From: JBHGBM01 sp041946965
GTDB lineage: Bacteria; Acidobacteriota; Terriglobia; Bryobacterales; Bryobacteraceae
DNA length: 64,000 bases
NCBI GenBank assembly: GCA_041946965.1
Contig: JBHGBM010000018.1
Span: forward strand, 71,893-135,892
Reading direction: 5' to 3'
The notes beneath the pieces were generated by a model. The model was not told the DNA's origin. It did not search any database and saw nothing but the letters and a program-made list of their open reading frames with translations. This document shows positions 17,134 through 26,394 of this stretch, piece after piece. Positions within the stretch are counted from its first letter, which is position 1, and each line of letters starts with the position of its first letter. The translations under genes and the position numbers were made by a program.

Positions 17134-18957
17134 ATGTTCTTTCGATCCTGCGCAAGCTTGCTTCTTGCCGCGGCGCTGGCTGCGGCGGCGAGTTCCCGGA
17201 CAGCGGAATTGCCGTACCGCTTCCTCCTCGTGATTTCGGACCAGTGGAAGGACCCGGCCAGTTACGTGGTGGAGGGCGCGGGCGAATTCCCCATGGTCGT
17301 GAGCCTGCTCAAGGCCTGGAACCTGCCATTCGAAATCCTGCGGCTCGATCAGCAGCGCCTGGACCGCTACCATCTGCTCGAACGCGATGGGCGTCCCCGG
17401 TACGGCGCCGTCATCTGGGATGCCGGACCGGACCATCTCAAAGACAAAGGAATCGATCTGATCGCATCGCTGGTGAAGGAGCACGGCGTAGGCCTCGTTG
17501 CGCTGGGGGATGCCGTTGCCGTGCCCGAAATCGCCACGCTTGCGGGCGTGGAATACGTCAGCGGATACCGCTTGCCGGCGGCTCTGACTTTCACCGGCGG
17601 TCATTTCATCACCCGTGGCTTGGAGAGCCGCGCGCCCGAATTCATGGGCGGCAGCAGCTACCAGCCCGGGGACAAGGTGGCGGCCCACCGCGACGCTGCG
17701 GTCGTGGCCGCGCGCGGCGCCCTGCCGTTTCTCACCGCGCGGGTTTTCCCCAACGGCGGCCGCGTGGCGTGGTTGGGCGCTCACCGTGACTCGGTTCAGC
17801 TCCGCAAGCAGATCGTGCGCGACCTGTTCAAGCGCTGCCTGGTGTGGGCCCAGGGCTACGCGCTGTACCCCGAGTTTCCCCGCGCCATGCTGCTCGAGAT
17901 GCACGACATGGGTGCCTCGGACAAGACTTTCCTGGCCTATTGGCATTACCGCAATCTCAACGAGGACGAGATCCGGCGAGGCATCATCGAGCCGTTGAAA
18001 CGCCACCGTGCCGTGTTGGCCTGCCTGGTGAACACCGGATACGTGGATCGCAAGAGCCGGCGCGTGCTGAATCCCTGGCGGCAGGAGCGCGTGACCGACG
18101 AGCTCGACAGCCGGATCGTCCACGACTACGCTTCGCTTAAGCGCGGTCTCGACGCCGGGCAGCGGGAAGGGGTGTTCGAAATTCAATGCCACGGCTGGAC
18201 CCACATGCTGCCCGATCTCGATTCGCCGCCCGGGCCGCTCTGGGACGCACCGTTGGACGGCGCGGCGACGCTGGGATGGGACAACGAATTCGGCGACCGG
18301 ATCCGCAAACAGGAGATCCCCGCCGCCGTGCAGCGCGTCCACATCCAGCGCGCGCTCGAAAACCTGCGCGAGGATTTCGGCGTGACGCCCCTGTTCCTCC
18401 GCCCTGGCGGCGGCGAGTACTCGCCGGCTTACGAGCGCCACACCGGGCGCATCGCGGCGCAGATGGGGTTCGGCCTCACACGGCTCGCCTCCCCGTATTA
18501 CCTGGGACACGACTTCGTCATCGCCCTGGGGGCGCTTTCGGCGCGAACCTGGGCGTTCGACCGGAAGATTACGGCCGCGGATGTTCCCTGGACCGTGGAC
18601 GGCCCATACTTCCTCGCTTTTCACGATAGGGACGTTGCCATGGACGCGACTGCGGTCGAACGGCTCCTCACCGCGCTTGGCGCCGGGGTCCGGTACCTGT
18701 CACCGGACGAGTACGCCGCCTACTTGCACGCGGCGGTCGAGCGCGACGCCTCCGCCGGGCCGGGACTTACCCTTGCGGTTCATTACGACGGCCATTATTG
18801 CCGCTATTTTGGCTCGCACCCGTCCTCCTGGGTGCTGCATCTTTCCGACGAAACGCGCGCCTCGCTTGGACCCCAAGCAGCGGAGAAACAGTCCATAACG
18901 TTTGGCCCCGGCCTCGGGCGCCGCGTGGTGCGCGCCGGGTCCCCGCAAACGAAATAG
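17134..18957 (+). CDS. Exported polysaccharide-deacetylase-like protein
   Basis: 607 aa with a signal peptide (1-24). Residues about 25-240 form an alpha/beta region resembling a glutamine-amidotransferase-like or receiver-type domain (YGAVIWDAGPDHL, GVGLVALGDAVAVPEIA). From about 250 on there is a NodB-like pattern: Asp258 in LEMHDMG, His353 and His357 in CHGWTH, and LRPGGGEYSPAY at about 419. These are the Asp-His-His metal site and the substrate arginine of carbohydrate esterase family 4. The tail from about 545 is beta-rich. It probably removes acetyl groups from a surface or dietary polysaccharide. The gene lies 6 nt after the epimerase-like gene and 10 nt before the acyltransferase-like gene, so the three form an operon. 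Confidence 0.65.
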   Translation: MFFRSCASLLLAAALAAAASSRTAELPYRFLLVISDQWKDPASYVVEGAGEFPMVVSLLKAWNLPFEILRLDQQRLDRYHLLERDGRPRYGAVIWDAGPDHLKDKGIDLIASLVKEHGVGLVALGDAVAVPEIATLAGVEYVSGYRLPAALTFTGGHFITRGLESRAPEFMGGSSYQPGDKVAAHRDAAVVAARGALPFLTARVFPNGGRVAWLGAHRDSVQLRKQIVRDLFKRCLVWAQGYALYPEFPRAMLLEMHDMGASDKTFLAYWHYRNLNEDEIRRGIIEPLKRHRAVLACLVNTGYVDRKSRRVLNPWRQERVTDELDSRIVHDYASLKRGLDAGQREGVFEIQCHGWTHMLPDLDSPPGPLWDAPLDGAATLGWDNEFGDRIRKQEIPAAVQRVHIQRALENLREDFGVTPLFLRPGGGEYSPAYERHTGRIAAQMGFGLTRLASPYYLGHDFVIALGALSARTWAFDRKITAADVPWTVDGPYFLAFHDRDVAMDATAVERLLTALGAGVRYLSPDEYAAYLHAAVERDASAGPGLTLAVHYDGHYCRYFGSHPSSWVLHLSDETRASLGPQAAEKQSITFGPGLGRRVVRAGSPQTK

Positions 18958-18967
18958 AGGAGATTGC

Positions 18968-20077
18968 ATGGCGACAAGTCCGGCTTCTTTACAGGCAACA
19001 GCCGTCAAAGCCCCCCCGGAGACCGGCCTCGGCCAGCGTTATCTGGCCCTCGACAGCATGCGCGGGATGGTCATGCTTCTGCTGGTCTCGCATTTTCTGG
19101 GACTCGGAGATCTGAAAGACCCCAATCTGAAATGGCTTGCGGACCAGTTCGAGCACCTGAAGTGGGAGGGGTTCGTGCCCTGGGAGATGATCATGCCCGC
19201 ATTCATGTTCATGATCGGAGTGGCCATGCCGTTTGCGCTCGCGCGGAGGCGAGCCGCGGGCGCCGGCTTCTCCCGCAACCTGCGGAACGCCCTGGGACGC
19301 ACGTTCCGGCTGGTGCTGCTCGGCCAGTTCCTGACCTGCGTGCATCGCAACCGTTGGGCGTATGAACCGTATGAGACGCTGACGCAGCTCGGCCTGTCGT
19401 ACCTGCTGGCCTTTCTCATCCTGCACCTGCCCTGGCGCTGGCAGCCGGTTGCGGCCGCGGGTTCCCTGCTGGCGAACCTCGGTCTTTACGTGATTTTTCC
19501 GGGTTCAACGGGGCCGTTCGCGCCGAATGACAATATCGGCGTGGTGATCGACAAAGCGGTGTTTCATCTCAACCACGCGGGCAGTTGGGCCACCATCAAC
19601 TTCCTGGGCAGCGGCATCACCGTGCTGTTCGGCGCCTGGACCGGCTCGCTGGTGATGAGCCAACGGCCGCCTGCGGCCAAGCTGAAGGTGTTGGGCGGCG
19701 CGGCGGCCGCGTCCTTTGTGCTTTGCGCCGCGTTCACGCCGTTCATCCCGATCATCCACAAGGCGTGGAGCCTGACGTTCACGTTCATTCACACCGGCAT
19801 TCTGCTCGTGGCGGTCATGCTTTTCTATTGGGTCTTCGACCTCAAGGGCTGCAAGCGGCTGGCGTTCCCGCTTATGGTGGTGGGAGTCAATTCGATTTTC
19901 ATCTACATGTTGGCCCAGTTGTTCCGCGGCTGGCTCAACCGGACCGTGACGGTGTTCACCGGCGGCTTTACGCTCCTCGGGCCGTTCGCTCCGGCCGTGC
20001 AAGCCTGTGCCGTCGCCCTGGTGATGTGGTACGCCTGCTACTGGTGCTACAAGCGCAAGATCTTTTTCAAAGTGTGA
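18968..20077 (+). CDS. Multi-pass acyltransferase-like protein (DUF5009/heparan-alpha-glucosaminide N-acetyltransferase type)
   Basis: 369 aa with about ten membrane helices. The N-terminal RYLALDSMRGMVMLLLVSH matches the R-x-x-[SA]-L-D-x-x-R-G signature of the family that includes lysosomal HGSNAT, and MPAFMFMIGVAMPFAL matches the next helix. HGSNAT passes acetyl groups across a membrane to terminal glucosamine. In bacteria the substrate is unknown, but pairing with a deacetylase-like protein just upstream is suggestive. ATG 18968 is preceded by AGGAGA (18957-18962), overlapping the previous stop. A hairpin follows the gene. Confidence 0.75.
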   Translation: MATSPASLQATAVKAPPETGLGQRYLALDSMRGMVMLLLVSHFLGLGDLKDPNLKWLADQFEHLKWEGFVPWEMIMPAFMFMIGVAMPFALARRRAAGAGFSRNLRNALGRTFRLVLLGQFLTCVHRNRWAYEPYETLTQLGLSYLLAFLILHLPWRWQPVAAAGSLLANLGLYVIFPGSTGPFAPNDNIGVVIDKAVFHLNHAGSWATINFLGSGITVLFGAWTGSLVMSQRPPAAKLKVLGGAAAASFVLCAAFTPFIPIIHKAWSLTFTFIHTGILLVAVMLFYWVFDLKGCKRLAFPLMVVGVNSIFIYMLAQLFRGWLNRTVTVFTGGFTLLGPFAPAVQACAVALVMWYACYWCYKRKIFFKV

Positions 20078-20085
20078 TCGCGCCG

Positions 20086-20117
20086 GATGCGGCTTCTCGC
20101 CGTCTCACAGCCGCATC
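20086..20117. terminator. Perfect 9-bp hairpin between convergent genes
   Basis: GATGCGGCT (20086-20094) and AGCCGCATC (20109-20117) form a perfect inverted repeat with a 14-nt loop. It lies between the converging ends of the acyltransferase-like gene (20077) and the oxidoreductase gene (stop at 20105-20107, inside the loop and arm). There is no T tract, so if it ends transcription it is not a classical intrinsic terminator. Confidence 0.4.
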
Positions 20118-21217
20118 ATCTCGTCCCAGGTGACGATGCGCTTCTCGTAAATCGCCTTGGTGCCCATCAGCGGCACCAGCGTGGAAACCAGGGCCGATTC
20201 CGCGTTGTTAATGGGCTTCTTGTTGTTCTTCACCGCATCGACCCACGCCGCCACGGCCATGTAATTGGCGTTCTTGCCGGCGTTCGGCACATCGAGCTTG
20301 ATTTGCGGGCCTCTCTTGTCGCGCGGCTGCCACGTAGCGTTCACCAGGTCCACCGAGCCGAGGGATCCGAACACCCGCTCCTGATCGCCGCTGAACCCGG
20401 GCGGGTCGAAGTAGTGGTGGCTGAAATTCACGCGCACATCGTTAGGGTACTCGAAGATCACGCTGTAGTTGTCCATCACGGTGCGGCCCGGCGGGTCGTC
20501 GATGAACAGGTTGGTGCCCCCGGAGGCCATGGCGCGCAGCGGGTGCGTGCCGATCGCCCAGGTGAACAGGTCCAGGATGTGGATTCCCTGATCCACCATG
20601 ATGTCGCCGTCCTTGGTTTTGTCGAAATACCATGGAATGTTGCGCGGCAGGTCGCCGCCGTGGCGAATGCCGTGGCACATAAGGACCTTGCCGATGCCGC
20701 CGCTGTGGATGAAATTCTCGGCCGCGTTGCGATTGGGGTCGTGCCGCAACTGAAAACCCACCTGCATCACGCCTTTGGCCTGCCTGGCCGCCGTCGCAAC
20801 GGCCCTGCAATCGGCCGCGGTAAGCGCGAGCGGCTTCTCGGCGTAGAGATGCCGCCCCACTTCGAGGACGGCGATATCGATATCCTTATGGGTCCAGTCG
20901 GGCGTGGCCACCATCACCGCATCGATGTCCTTGCGCTCGTCGAGCATTTTGCGGAAATCGGTGTAGGTTTGGGCCGAACCGCCCTTGGCCGCAACCATGG
21001 CCGCGGCCTTCTCGGCGCGCTCCGGTATGATGTCGCAGACGGCCACCACTTGCGCCCCGGGCACTTCGAGTATGGCCGGCAACAGAGCGCCACTGCCGCG
21101 GTTGCCAACGCCGACCATGGCAACTCGGAGCGTGCTACTCGGGGATTGAGCCATCGCGACCGCCGGCGCAACCGCGAGGAAAGTGCGTCTGGTGAGATTG
21201 GGCATGTCACTCATCAT
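20105..21217 (-). CDS. Tat-exported Gfo/Idh/MocA family oxidoreductase
   Basis: 370 aa. The N-terminus carries a twin-arginine signal (LTRRTFLAVAPAVAMA). Then comes a Rossmann fold with MVGVGNRGSGAL (about residues 34-45), the family motif AEKPLAL (EKP, catalytic Lys) and VDQGIHILDLFTW, followed by the C-terminal alpha/beta dimerisation domain. Family members oxidise or reduce hydroxyls of sugars or inositols with NAD(P). Tat export means folding with cofactor before export. Several nearby starts are possible (ATG 21217, 21214, 21205); the longest is listed. It is divergent from receptor 2. Confidence 0.85.
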   Translation of the reverse strand: MMSDMPNLTRRTFLAVAPAVAMAQSPSSTLRVAMVGVGNRGSGALLPAILEVPGAQVVAVCDIIPERAEKAAAMVAAKGGSAQTYTDFRKMLDERKDIDAVMVATPDWTHKDIDIAVLEVGRHLYAEKPLALTAADCRAVATAARQAKGVMQVGFQLRHDPNRNAAENFIHSGGIGKVLMCHGIRHGGDLPRNIPWYFDKTKDGDIMVDQGIHILDLFTWAIGTHPLRAMASGGTNLFIDDPPGRTVMDNYSVIFEYPNDVRVNFSHHYFDPPGFSGDQERVFGSLGSVDLVNATWQPRDKRGPQIKLDVPNAGKNANYMAVAAWVDAVKNNKKPINNAESALVSTLVPLMGTKAIYEKRIVTWDEMMRL

Positions 21218-21263
21218 ATGCGATCCCGCGGAAGGATGTGGAGTTTAAACGGGTTCAGGGTAC

Positions 21264-21293
21264 TTGACATCTGTGTCCCCGTTTTGGTATAGC
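21264..21293 (+). promoter_or_regulatory. Strong sigma70-like promoter of receptor 2
   Basis: TTGACA (21264-21269) and TATAGC (21288-21293) with an 18-bp spacer, 32 bp before the ATG at 21326. Confidence 0.65.
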
Positions 21294-21325
21294 TTCTACA
21301 CATTCGGTTCGGAGGGCCGTGAGCG

Positions 21326-24300
21326 ATGATTCGTTGTCTGCTTTCTCTGTGGTCGGTTCTGTTTCTGGTCTGTGGCGCGCTGAGCGCTCAGATCACCCTT
21401 TCCACCATCCGTGGCACCGCGACGGACCCGACGGGCGCCGTCGTGGTCAATGCCAGCGTTGCCGTCGTCAGCCTCGATACAGGCAACCGGCGCGAAATGA
21501 AGACGGATGAAAACGGCAACTTCGAGGTGCCCGACCTGCCCCGTGGCCGTTACCGGCTCAGTGTGACAGCGCCCGGCTTCAAGACGTTTGTTGCCGATGA
21601 CATCCTGCTGGAAGGCAGCCAGGTGCGCCGCATCAATCCCAGTCTTGAACTCGGGGCGGTCGGCACGGAAGTAAACGTCACGGCGGGCGCCGCCCTGATC
21701 AGCACGGATAACGCCAAGCTCCAGAGCTTCGTGAATGTCGCCAAGCATTTCGACAACCCGTGGGTGGCCGCCGAGGCGGTGTTCGATCACAGCCTGTTCA
21801 TCACCACTCTGCCCCTGGTGCAGCAGGCAGGCGGCGTATGGGGGACCCAGGTGGCCGGCCAGCCCTCGTCCCAGGTCCAGATGGGACAAGACGGTCACAC
21901 GAACGACAGCACGGTGAATCAGCTCAATGACATTCTGGACACCCAGGAGATCCAGGTGACGCCGGTGAACAATTCGGCCGAATTCGCCCGGGTCGGCTTT
22001 ATGAACCTGGTGACCAAGTCCGGTTCGAACCAGTTCCATGGCCGCCTGGCCTATTTCCATCAGAATTCCGCTCTGGGGGCGCGCGAGTTCTTCGAAGGCA
22101 GCACCAAGTTCAGGACCCTGATTCACACGCCCAGCATCAGCGTCTCCGGACCGATCAGGAAGGACAAGACGTTCTTCTACGCCTCCTGGAACCAGTTGAA
22201 CGAGCCGGGACAGCAGTTCTATCTGCGCGATGTTCCCACAAACCTGATGCGGCAAGGCGACTTCTCGCAGTTGCTGGCCATCAGCAGGCCGGTGGTCATC
22301 CGCGACCCGTTGTCGGGGAACCCGTTTCCCGGAAACGTCATCCCGCGCGCCCGGTTCAATCCGGTGGCCACCAAGGTGCTGGACACGTACCTGGACGCGC
22401 CAAACCGCGGCGGGCCCAACGACCTGTCCAACAACTATTCGTTCATCCACCCCTATCCGTACGATTACGTGCTGAGGCGGGATACGACCCAGCGCATCGA
22501 CCACAACTTCAGCAGCAGCAACCGGATCATGGGCCGGATCATCGAGAACCTCGATAACTACGTCTCGCCTGGAAATTTTCCCAAAATGACGCGGCCCAAG
22601 CAGCGCTGGAACCTCCACCTGGTGATCGAGGACACGCACGTGTTCTCGCCCACTTTGGTCAACACCTTCCGCGTGGGACTGTACCAGGAGAAAGCCGAGT
22701 CCGGAATTTCGCTGTACGGAGTCACGCCCCGGAAGGGTGACGACGTCGTCAAGGAACTGGGAATCCAGGGCGTGAACCCGCAGAACCTCAGCGCCGCGGG
22801 ATTCCCCCAGATGGCGATCACCGGCTACCCGACGCTCACGATCTCCCCCGGCGGCGAGCCGGAACTGAACGACTTCAACTGGGGCTATGCCGACAGCGTG
22901 ACGTGGTCCAAAGGAAGGCACGTCATCAAGTTCGGCGGCGAGTACAAGCCGCAAAGCCGCTTCGTCGCAACCGTTCCGATTGGAACCTACGGGGATTTTT
23001 CATTCAATGGAAAGTTTACCGGTTACGGGTTCGCGGACTTCATGCTGGGTTACCCGTCCAACAGTTCGCGTCTGGACGCGCTGACGAACCGCTGGCGTGA
23101 AGACGGCGAGTTCGGCCTTTTCGTCACCGACGATTTCAAGGTCAGCAACCGCGTGACCCTGAACATCGGCCTGCGATGGGACCGCTTTGGAGCCCCCGCG
23201 TTCCGCGACGGGCTGATGTGGCGGTGGGATATGAAAACCGCGTCCATCGTGATCCCGCCGGGAACCGAGGGCAAGGTCAGGCCGCTCTACCCGAAGAACA
23301 TCAAGATCACGACGGGGCAGGTGAAGCAGAACCCGGATGGCAGCAACTTTGCTCCGCGCCTGGGCATTGCCTGGCGGCCCTTCGGCGAGAATACGGTGAT
23401 CCGCGGCGGGTATGGGCTCTACACCGAGACTCTCGGCCGTTACAACCGGCTGAACACCGGCGGGCCCTTCGAGATCAGTGAGAGCTACGTCAACGACCTG
23501 GTGGACGGCAAGCCGATGCTGTCTTTCCCGAATCCGTTCCCATCGTCGCTCGCGGGAGCTACCATCCCTTCGCAGAGCTTCACCGGTTATGATCTGGACA
23601 CGAAGAACGGCGAGACTCACCAGTTCAATCTCACCATCGAGCGGCAGGTCCGGGACATCGGATTGCGGTTGAGTTATGTGGGATCGCGGAGCCGGAATCT
23701 CAACTACAGCATCGGGATCAACAAGCCGGCGCCGAGCCTGATTCCCTTCACGGCGGCGCGGCGGCCCTGGCCGGAGTTCGTGGGAGGCTCCTATTTCCGG
23801 AACGACGGCGCGCGGAATTTCAACGCGCTCACGTTGCAGGGGCAGCGCAAACTGGGCGCTGTGACCTTCGACGCCCATTGGACCTGGGCGGCGAATTACA
23901 ACAACATGGGCGACACCACGGACCCCTACGCGAAGCTCACGTGGGGCCGCGACACAAACACGACCCGGCACCGCGCCGTGGTGAATACCGTGTGGGAGAT
24001 TCCGGTGGGCAAGGGAAGGCGCTATCTCGCCGGCGCGCCGGCTGTGGTCAATCACGCCCTGGGCGGATGGCAGCTTTACTGGATTGCCTATTTCGAATCC
24101 GGCTGGTTCTTCACGCCCAGTTTTTCGGGCAGCGACCCATCGAACACCAACACGTTTGGAGGCCGCCCCGACCGCATCTGCAACGGCAATCTTCCAGCGG
24201 ACCAGCGCTCCATCAAACACTGGTTCGACAGTTCCTGCTTCGCGGTGCCGCCGGCCGGATCGGGCCGTTACGGCAATGCCGGCACGAACTTCCTGGAGGG

Positions 24301-24523
24301 GCCCGGCTATCACATGCACCACATTTCGCTGGCCAAGACGTTCAACCTGACCGAGCGTTGGAGATTTACCTTTACCGCGGCGGGAGCGAATGCGTTCAAT
24401 CACCCGAACTTCGCCGTGCCGAGTGCGAACATCTCCTCGCCCGGCAGCGTCGGGGTGATCAGCGGATTGCGGGCCGGCGCCCCTTCGCGCCGCATCGAAC
24501 TCAGAGGCCGTGTCGACTTCTGA
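21326..24523 (+). CDS. TonB-dependent receptor, Oar-like, with CarboxypepD_reg domain (receptor 2)
   Basis: 1065 aa. Signal peptide ending near LSAQ (about 20), then the carboxypeptidase-regulatory domain (STIRGTATDPTGAVVVNASV to about 100), a plug-like part with NLVTKSGSNQFHGRL, and a long barrel ending LRGRVDF. The usual LPLNGR motif of the plug is absent: the equivalent stretch reads FVNVAKHFDNPWVAAEAVFD, so this receptor belongs to a different branch from receptors 1 and 4. ATG 21326 has GGAGG (21311-21315) 10 nt upstream and its own promoter at 21264-21293. Ligand unknown. The amidase converges on it 15 nt downstream. Confidence 0.88.
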   Translation: MIRCLLSLWSVLFLVCGALSAQITLSTIRGTATDPTGAVVVNASVAVVSLDTGNRREMKTDENGNFEVPDLPRGRYRLSVTAPGFKTFVADDILLEGSQVRRINPSLELGAVGTEVNVTAGAALISTDNAKLQSFVNVAKHFDNPWVAAEAVFDHSLFITTLPLVQQAGGVWGTQVAGQPSSQVQMGQDGHTNDSTVNQLNDILDTQEIQVTPVNNSAEFARVGFMNLVTKSGSNQFHGRLAYFHQNSALGAREFFEGSTKFRTLIHTPSISVSGPIRKDKTFFYASWNQLNEPGQQFYLRDVPTNLMRQGDFSQLLAISRPVVIRDPLSGNPFPGNVIPRARFNPVATKVLDTYLDAPNRGGPNDLSNNYSFIHPYPYDYVLRRDTTQRIDHNFSSSNRIMGRIIENLDNYVSPGNFPKMTRPKQRWNLHLVIEDTHVFSPTLVNTFRVGLYQEKAESGISLYGVTPRKGDDVVKELGIQGVNPQNLSAAGFPQMAITGYPTLTISPGGEPELNDFNWGYADSVTWSKGRHVIKFGGEYKPQSRFVATVPIGTYGDFSFNGKFTGYGFADFMLGYPSNSSRLDALTNRWREDGEFGLFVTDDFKVSNRVTLNIGLRWDRFGAPAFRDGLMWRWDMKTASIVIPPGTEGKVRPLYPKNIKITTGQVKQNPDGSNFAPRLGIAWRPFGENTVIRGGYGLYTETLGRYNRLNTGGPFEISESYVNDLVDGKPMLSFPNPFPSSLAGATIPSQSFTGYDLDTKNGETHQFNLTIERQVRDIGLRLSYVGSRSRNLNYSIGINKPAPSLIPFTAARRPWPEFVGGSYFRNDGARNFNALTLQGQRKLGAVTFDAHWTWAANYNNMGDTTDPYAKLTWGRDTNTTRHRAVVNTVWEIPVGKGRRYLAGAPAVVNHALGGWQLYWIAYFESGWFFTPSFSGSDPSNTNTFGGRPDRICNGNLPADQRSIKHWFDSSCFAVPPAGSGRYGNAGTNFLEGPGYHMHHISLAKTFNLTERWRFTFTAAGANAFNHPNFAVPSANISSPGSVGVISGLRAGAPSRRIELRGRVDF

Positions 24524-24538
24524 TCGCGGAGCCGAGGG

Positions 24539-25954
24539 CTAAGTTACCGGCTGGAAGCGGTCGATCAGTTCGGCGACCGCCAGCACTCGCATATCGTTCC
24601 AACGGCGTCCGACCACCTGAACGCCGATCGGCAGCCCCTCGGCGGAAGCCGCCAGGGGCAGAACCACGGCCGGATTGCCGGTCACGTTGAACGGTGAGGT
24701 GTACGCCAACCCGCCCATCCAGTACGGGACGTTCGTTCCGTCCACGGGTACGGGGCTTCCCTGTGGACAGTGCCGGATGGCCGGCCCCACGGTTACGGGG
24801 CAGAGCAACGCGTCGTATCTGTCGAAGAAGCGGTCGAGCGCCGCAATCAAGGCGTCGCGTGCCGTCATGGCCGCCGTAAACTGGCGCATCGAGGCGCCGG
24901 CGCAGGAGGCGATGCCGCGCGAGATCGGATCGTCGCAGTTCCGGGCGATATCGCTCACCCACGCCGCTTCCGCTTCCGGCGGCATGGACGACGCCACTTC
25001 GCACCACAGCACCTGGCCGTAGGTCTCCCAGGCCCGCTCGAAACTCATGTCCGGACGTGCGGCCTCCACAAGCCATCCGGCCCGCTCCAGCTTGTCCGCC
25101 AGCGCGGCCAAGGCGGCTTTCGTCCCGGCGGTTACCGGGCAGTCCCCGAGCGTATCCGCCCACCCGATGCGCGGTTGCCGCAGCTCCACGGGTTCGAGCG
25201 CCACAGGCGGCGTCTCCCAGAATCCTCCGTCGGGTCCGGCGATGATCTGCAATGCCAGGCGGAGGTCCGGCACGGAGCGCGCCAAAGGCCCGATGGTGGC
25301 CATGTGGCGGACTCCGCGCGGCGCTCCCGGTAGCTCGGGAATGTGCCCGGTGACCGGAACCAGGTGTTCCGTCGGCTTGATCGAATAGATGCCACAATAG
25401 TGCGCGGGAATGCGGACGGATCCGCCGATGTCGCTGCCGATTTCGAGCGGCGACAGGCCGGCGGCCACCGCCGCCGCTCCGCCTCCCGTCGATCCGCCGG
25501 GCGACCGCTCGCTGTTCAGCGGATGGTTGGCGCGGCCCAGCAGCGGGCTGTCGCACTGATAATTCATGGCCAGCAGCGGCGTGTTGGTCTTGCCGAGGAT
25601 CACCGCGCCGGCCGCCCGAAGCCGCGCCACCACCGTGGCATCCTGCGTCGGCACATATTCCGCCAGCGGAGGAAACCCGGCGGTTGTGCGCAAACCAGCC
25701 GTCGCCAGAACATCCTTGATCGTTATGGGAACGCCGTGAAGCCGCCCCCAACAGATTCCCGATGCGAGGGCGGAGTCCGCCTCCGCCGCTCTTCTGCGGG
25801 CGCCCTCCTCATCGACGAGCACCAACGCGTTCAGAGCGGGGTTCTTTGCGCGAATGCGGGCAAGATGCGCTTCCAATACTTCGGACGCCGGCCAGCGCCG
25901 CAGGCGAATTCCCGCCGCGAGTTCCTCGGCGGTCAGTGAGAAAAGATCCGCCAT
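24539..25954 (-). CDS. Amidase (amidase signature family)
   Basis: 471 aa, normal length for the family. The Ser-cisSer-Lys triad is visible: Lys80 (ITIKDV), the Ser in RSPGGSTGGGAAAVAAGLSP and the Ser in SDIGGSVRIPAHYCGIYSIKPT. It hydrolyses amide bonds; candidates include acylamides and Glu-tRNA-type substrates. The gatB/gatC context is missing, so a free-standing amidase is most likely. No signal peptide. It may be the third gene of a minus-strand group with the oxidoreductase at 26395-27768 and the small exported protein, with gaps of 32 and 39 nt. Confidence 0.88.
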   Translation of the reverse strand: MADLFSLTAEELAAGIRLRRWPASEVLEAHLARIRAKNPALNALVLVDEEGARRRAAEADSALASGICWGRLHGVPITIKDVLATAGLRTTAGFPPLAEYVPTQDATVVARLRAAGAVILGKTNTPLLAMNYQCDSPLLGRANHPLNSERSPGGSTGGGAAAVAAGLSPLEIGSDIGGSVRIPAHYCGIYSIKPTEHLVPVTGHIPELPGAPRGVRHMATIGPLARSVPDLRLALQIIAGPDGGFWETPPVALEPVELRQPRIGWADTLGDCPVTAGTKAALAALADKLERAGWLVEAARPDMSFERAWETYGQVLWCEVASSMPPEAEAAWVSDIARNCDDPISRGIASCAGASMRQFTAAMTARDALIAALDRFFDRYDALLCPVTVGPAIRHCPQGSPVPVDGTNVPYWMGGLAYTSPFNVTGNPAVVLPLAASAEGLPIGVQVVGRRWNDMRVLAVAELIDRFQPVT

Positions 25955-25993
25955 TGATCCTCCCGCCAGCGCCGGCCCGCGCCGTGAGCGCCG

Positions 25994-26362
25994 CTACTTG
26001 GCCCGCTTGGCGGTGAACTCGCGCGCGGGGCCTTGTCCGCCTTCGCGCTTGAATTTGATTTCGTCGCCGGACACGGTCCCGGTATATTTCTGTTCGACCG
26101 TGTTGTCGCCGTACTGCATTTTGACCGTGAAGCTGATGGTATCGCCGCTGATTGTTCCGTTCAGGATGGGTACATCGTTCTGGCGGCCGGAAACCGTTCC
26201 CGTCAGCTTGCCGCCCTCGGCCTTGAAATTGAAGGTTTGCTCACGTGTCTGGCCGGCCTGCCGGCTGGGCACCTGGGCGGTCCACTTGCCCGTAACGTCG
26301 GCCGCTAGCACGCCGAACGCTACGCAGAACAGAAGAGTGATGGTAACGATCAGTCGCTTCAT
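25994..26362 (-). CDS. Small exported beta-barrel-like protein, Acidobacteria-type domain
   Basis: 122 aa. Signal peptide 1-20 (cleavage after VLA), then one all-beta domain: DVTGKWTAQVP, TFNFKAEGGKLTGTVSG, PILNGTISGDTISFTV and YTGTVSGDEIKFKR. I recall this GKLTGTVSG...G.ISGD.ISF pattern as frequent in acidobacterial exported proteins; no function is known to me. ATG 26362 is 32 nt after the stop of the oxidoreductase gene and in the same direction. A longer open frame exists upstream of this ATG, but it runs antisense-frame through the oxidoreductase gene and lacks coding character. Confidence 0.65.
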   Translation of the reverse strand: MKRLIVTITLLFCVAFGVLAADVTGKWTAQVPSRQAGQTREQTFNFKAEGGKLTGTVSGRQNDVPILNGTISGDTISFTVKMQYGDNTVEQKYTGTVSGDEIKFKREGGQGPAREFTAKRAK

Positions 26363-26394
26363 TTGGTCCAGTATATGCCTGTTTCCCGCCCGTT

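Noticed and set aside
21243..21250. GTTTAAAC palindrome upstream of receptor 2
   Set aside because: Only 8 bp, lies upstream of the -35 box, and such short AT palindromes are common by chance.
24524..24538. Terminator between receptor 2 and the amidase
   Set aside because: The gap is only 15 bp and no hairpin with a stem over 5 bp was found.
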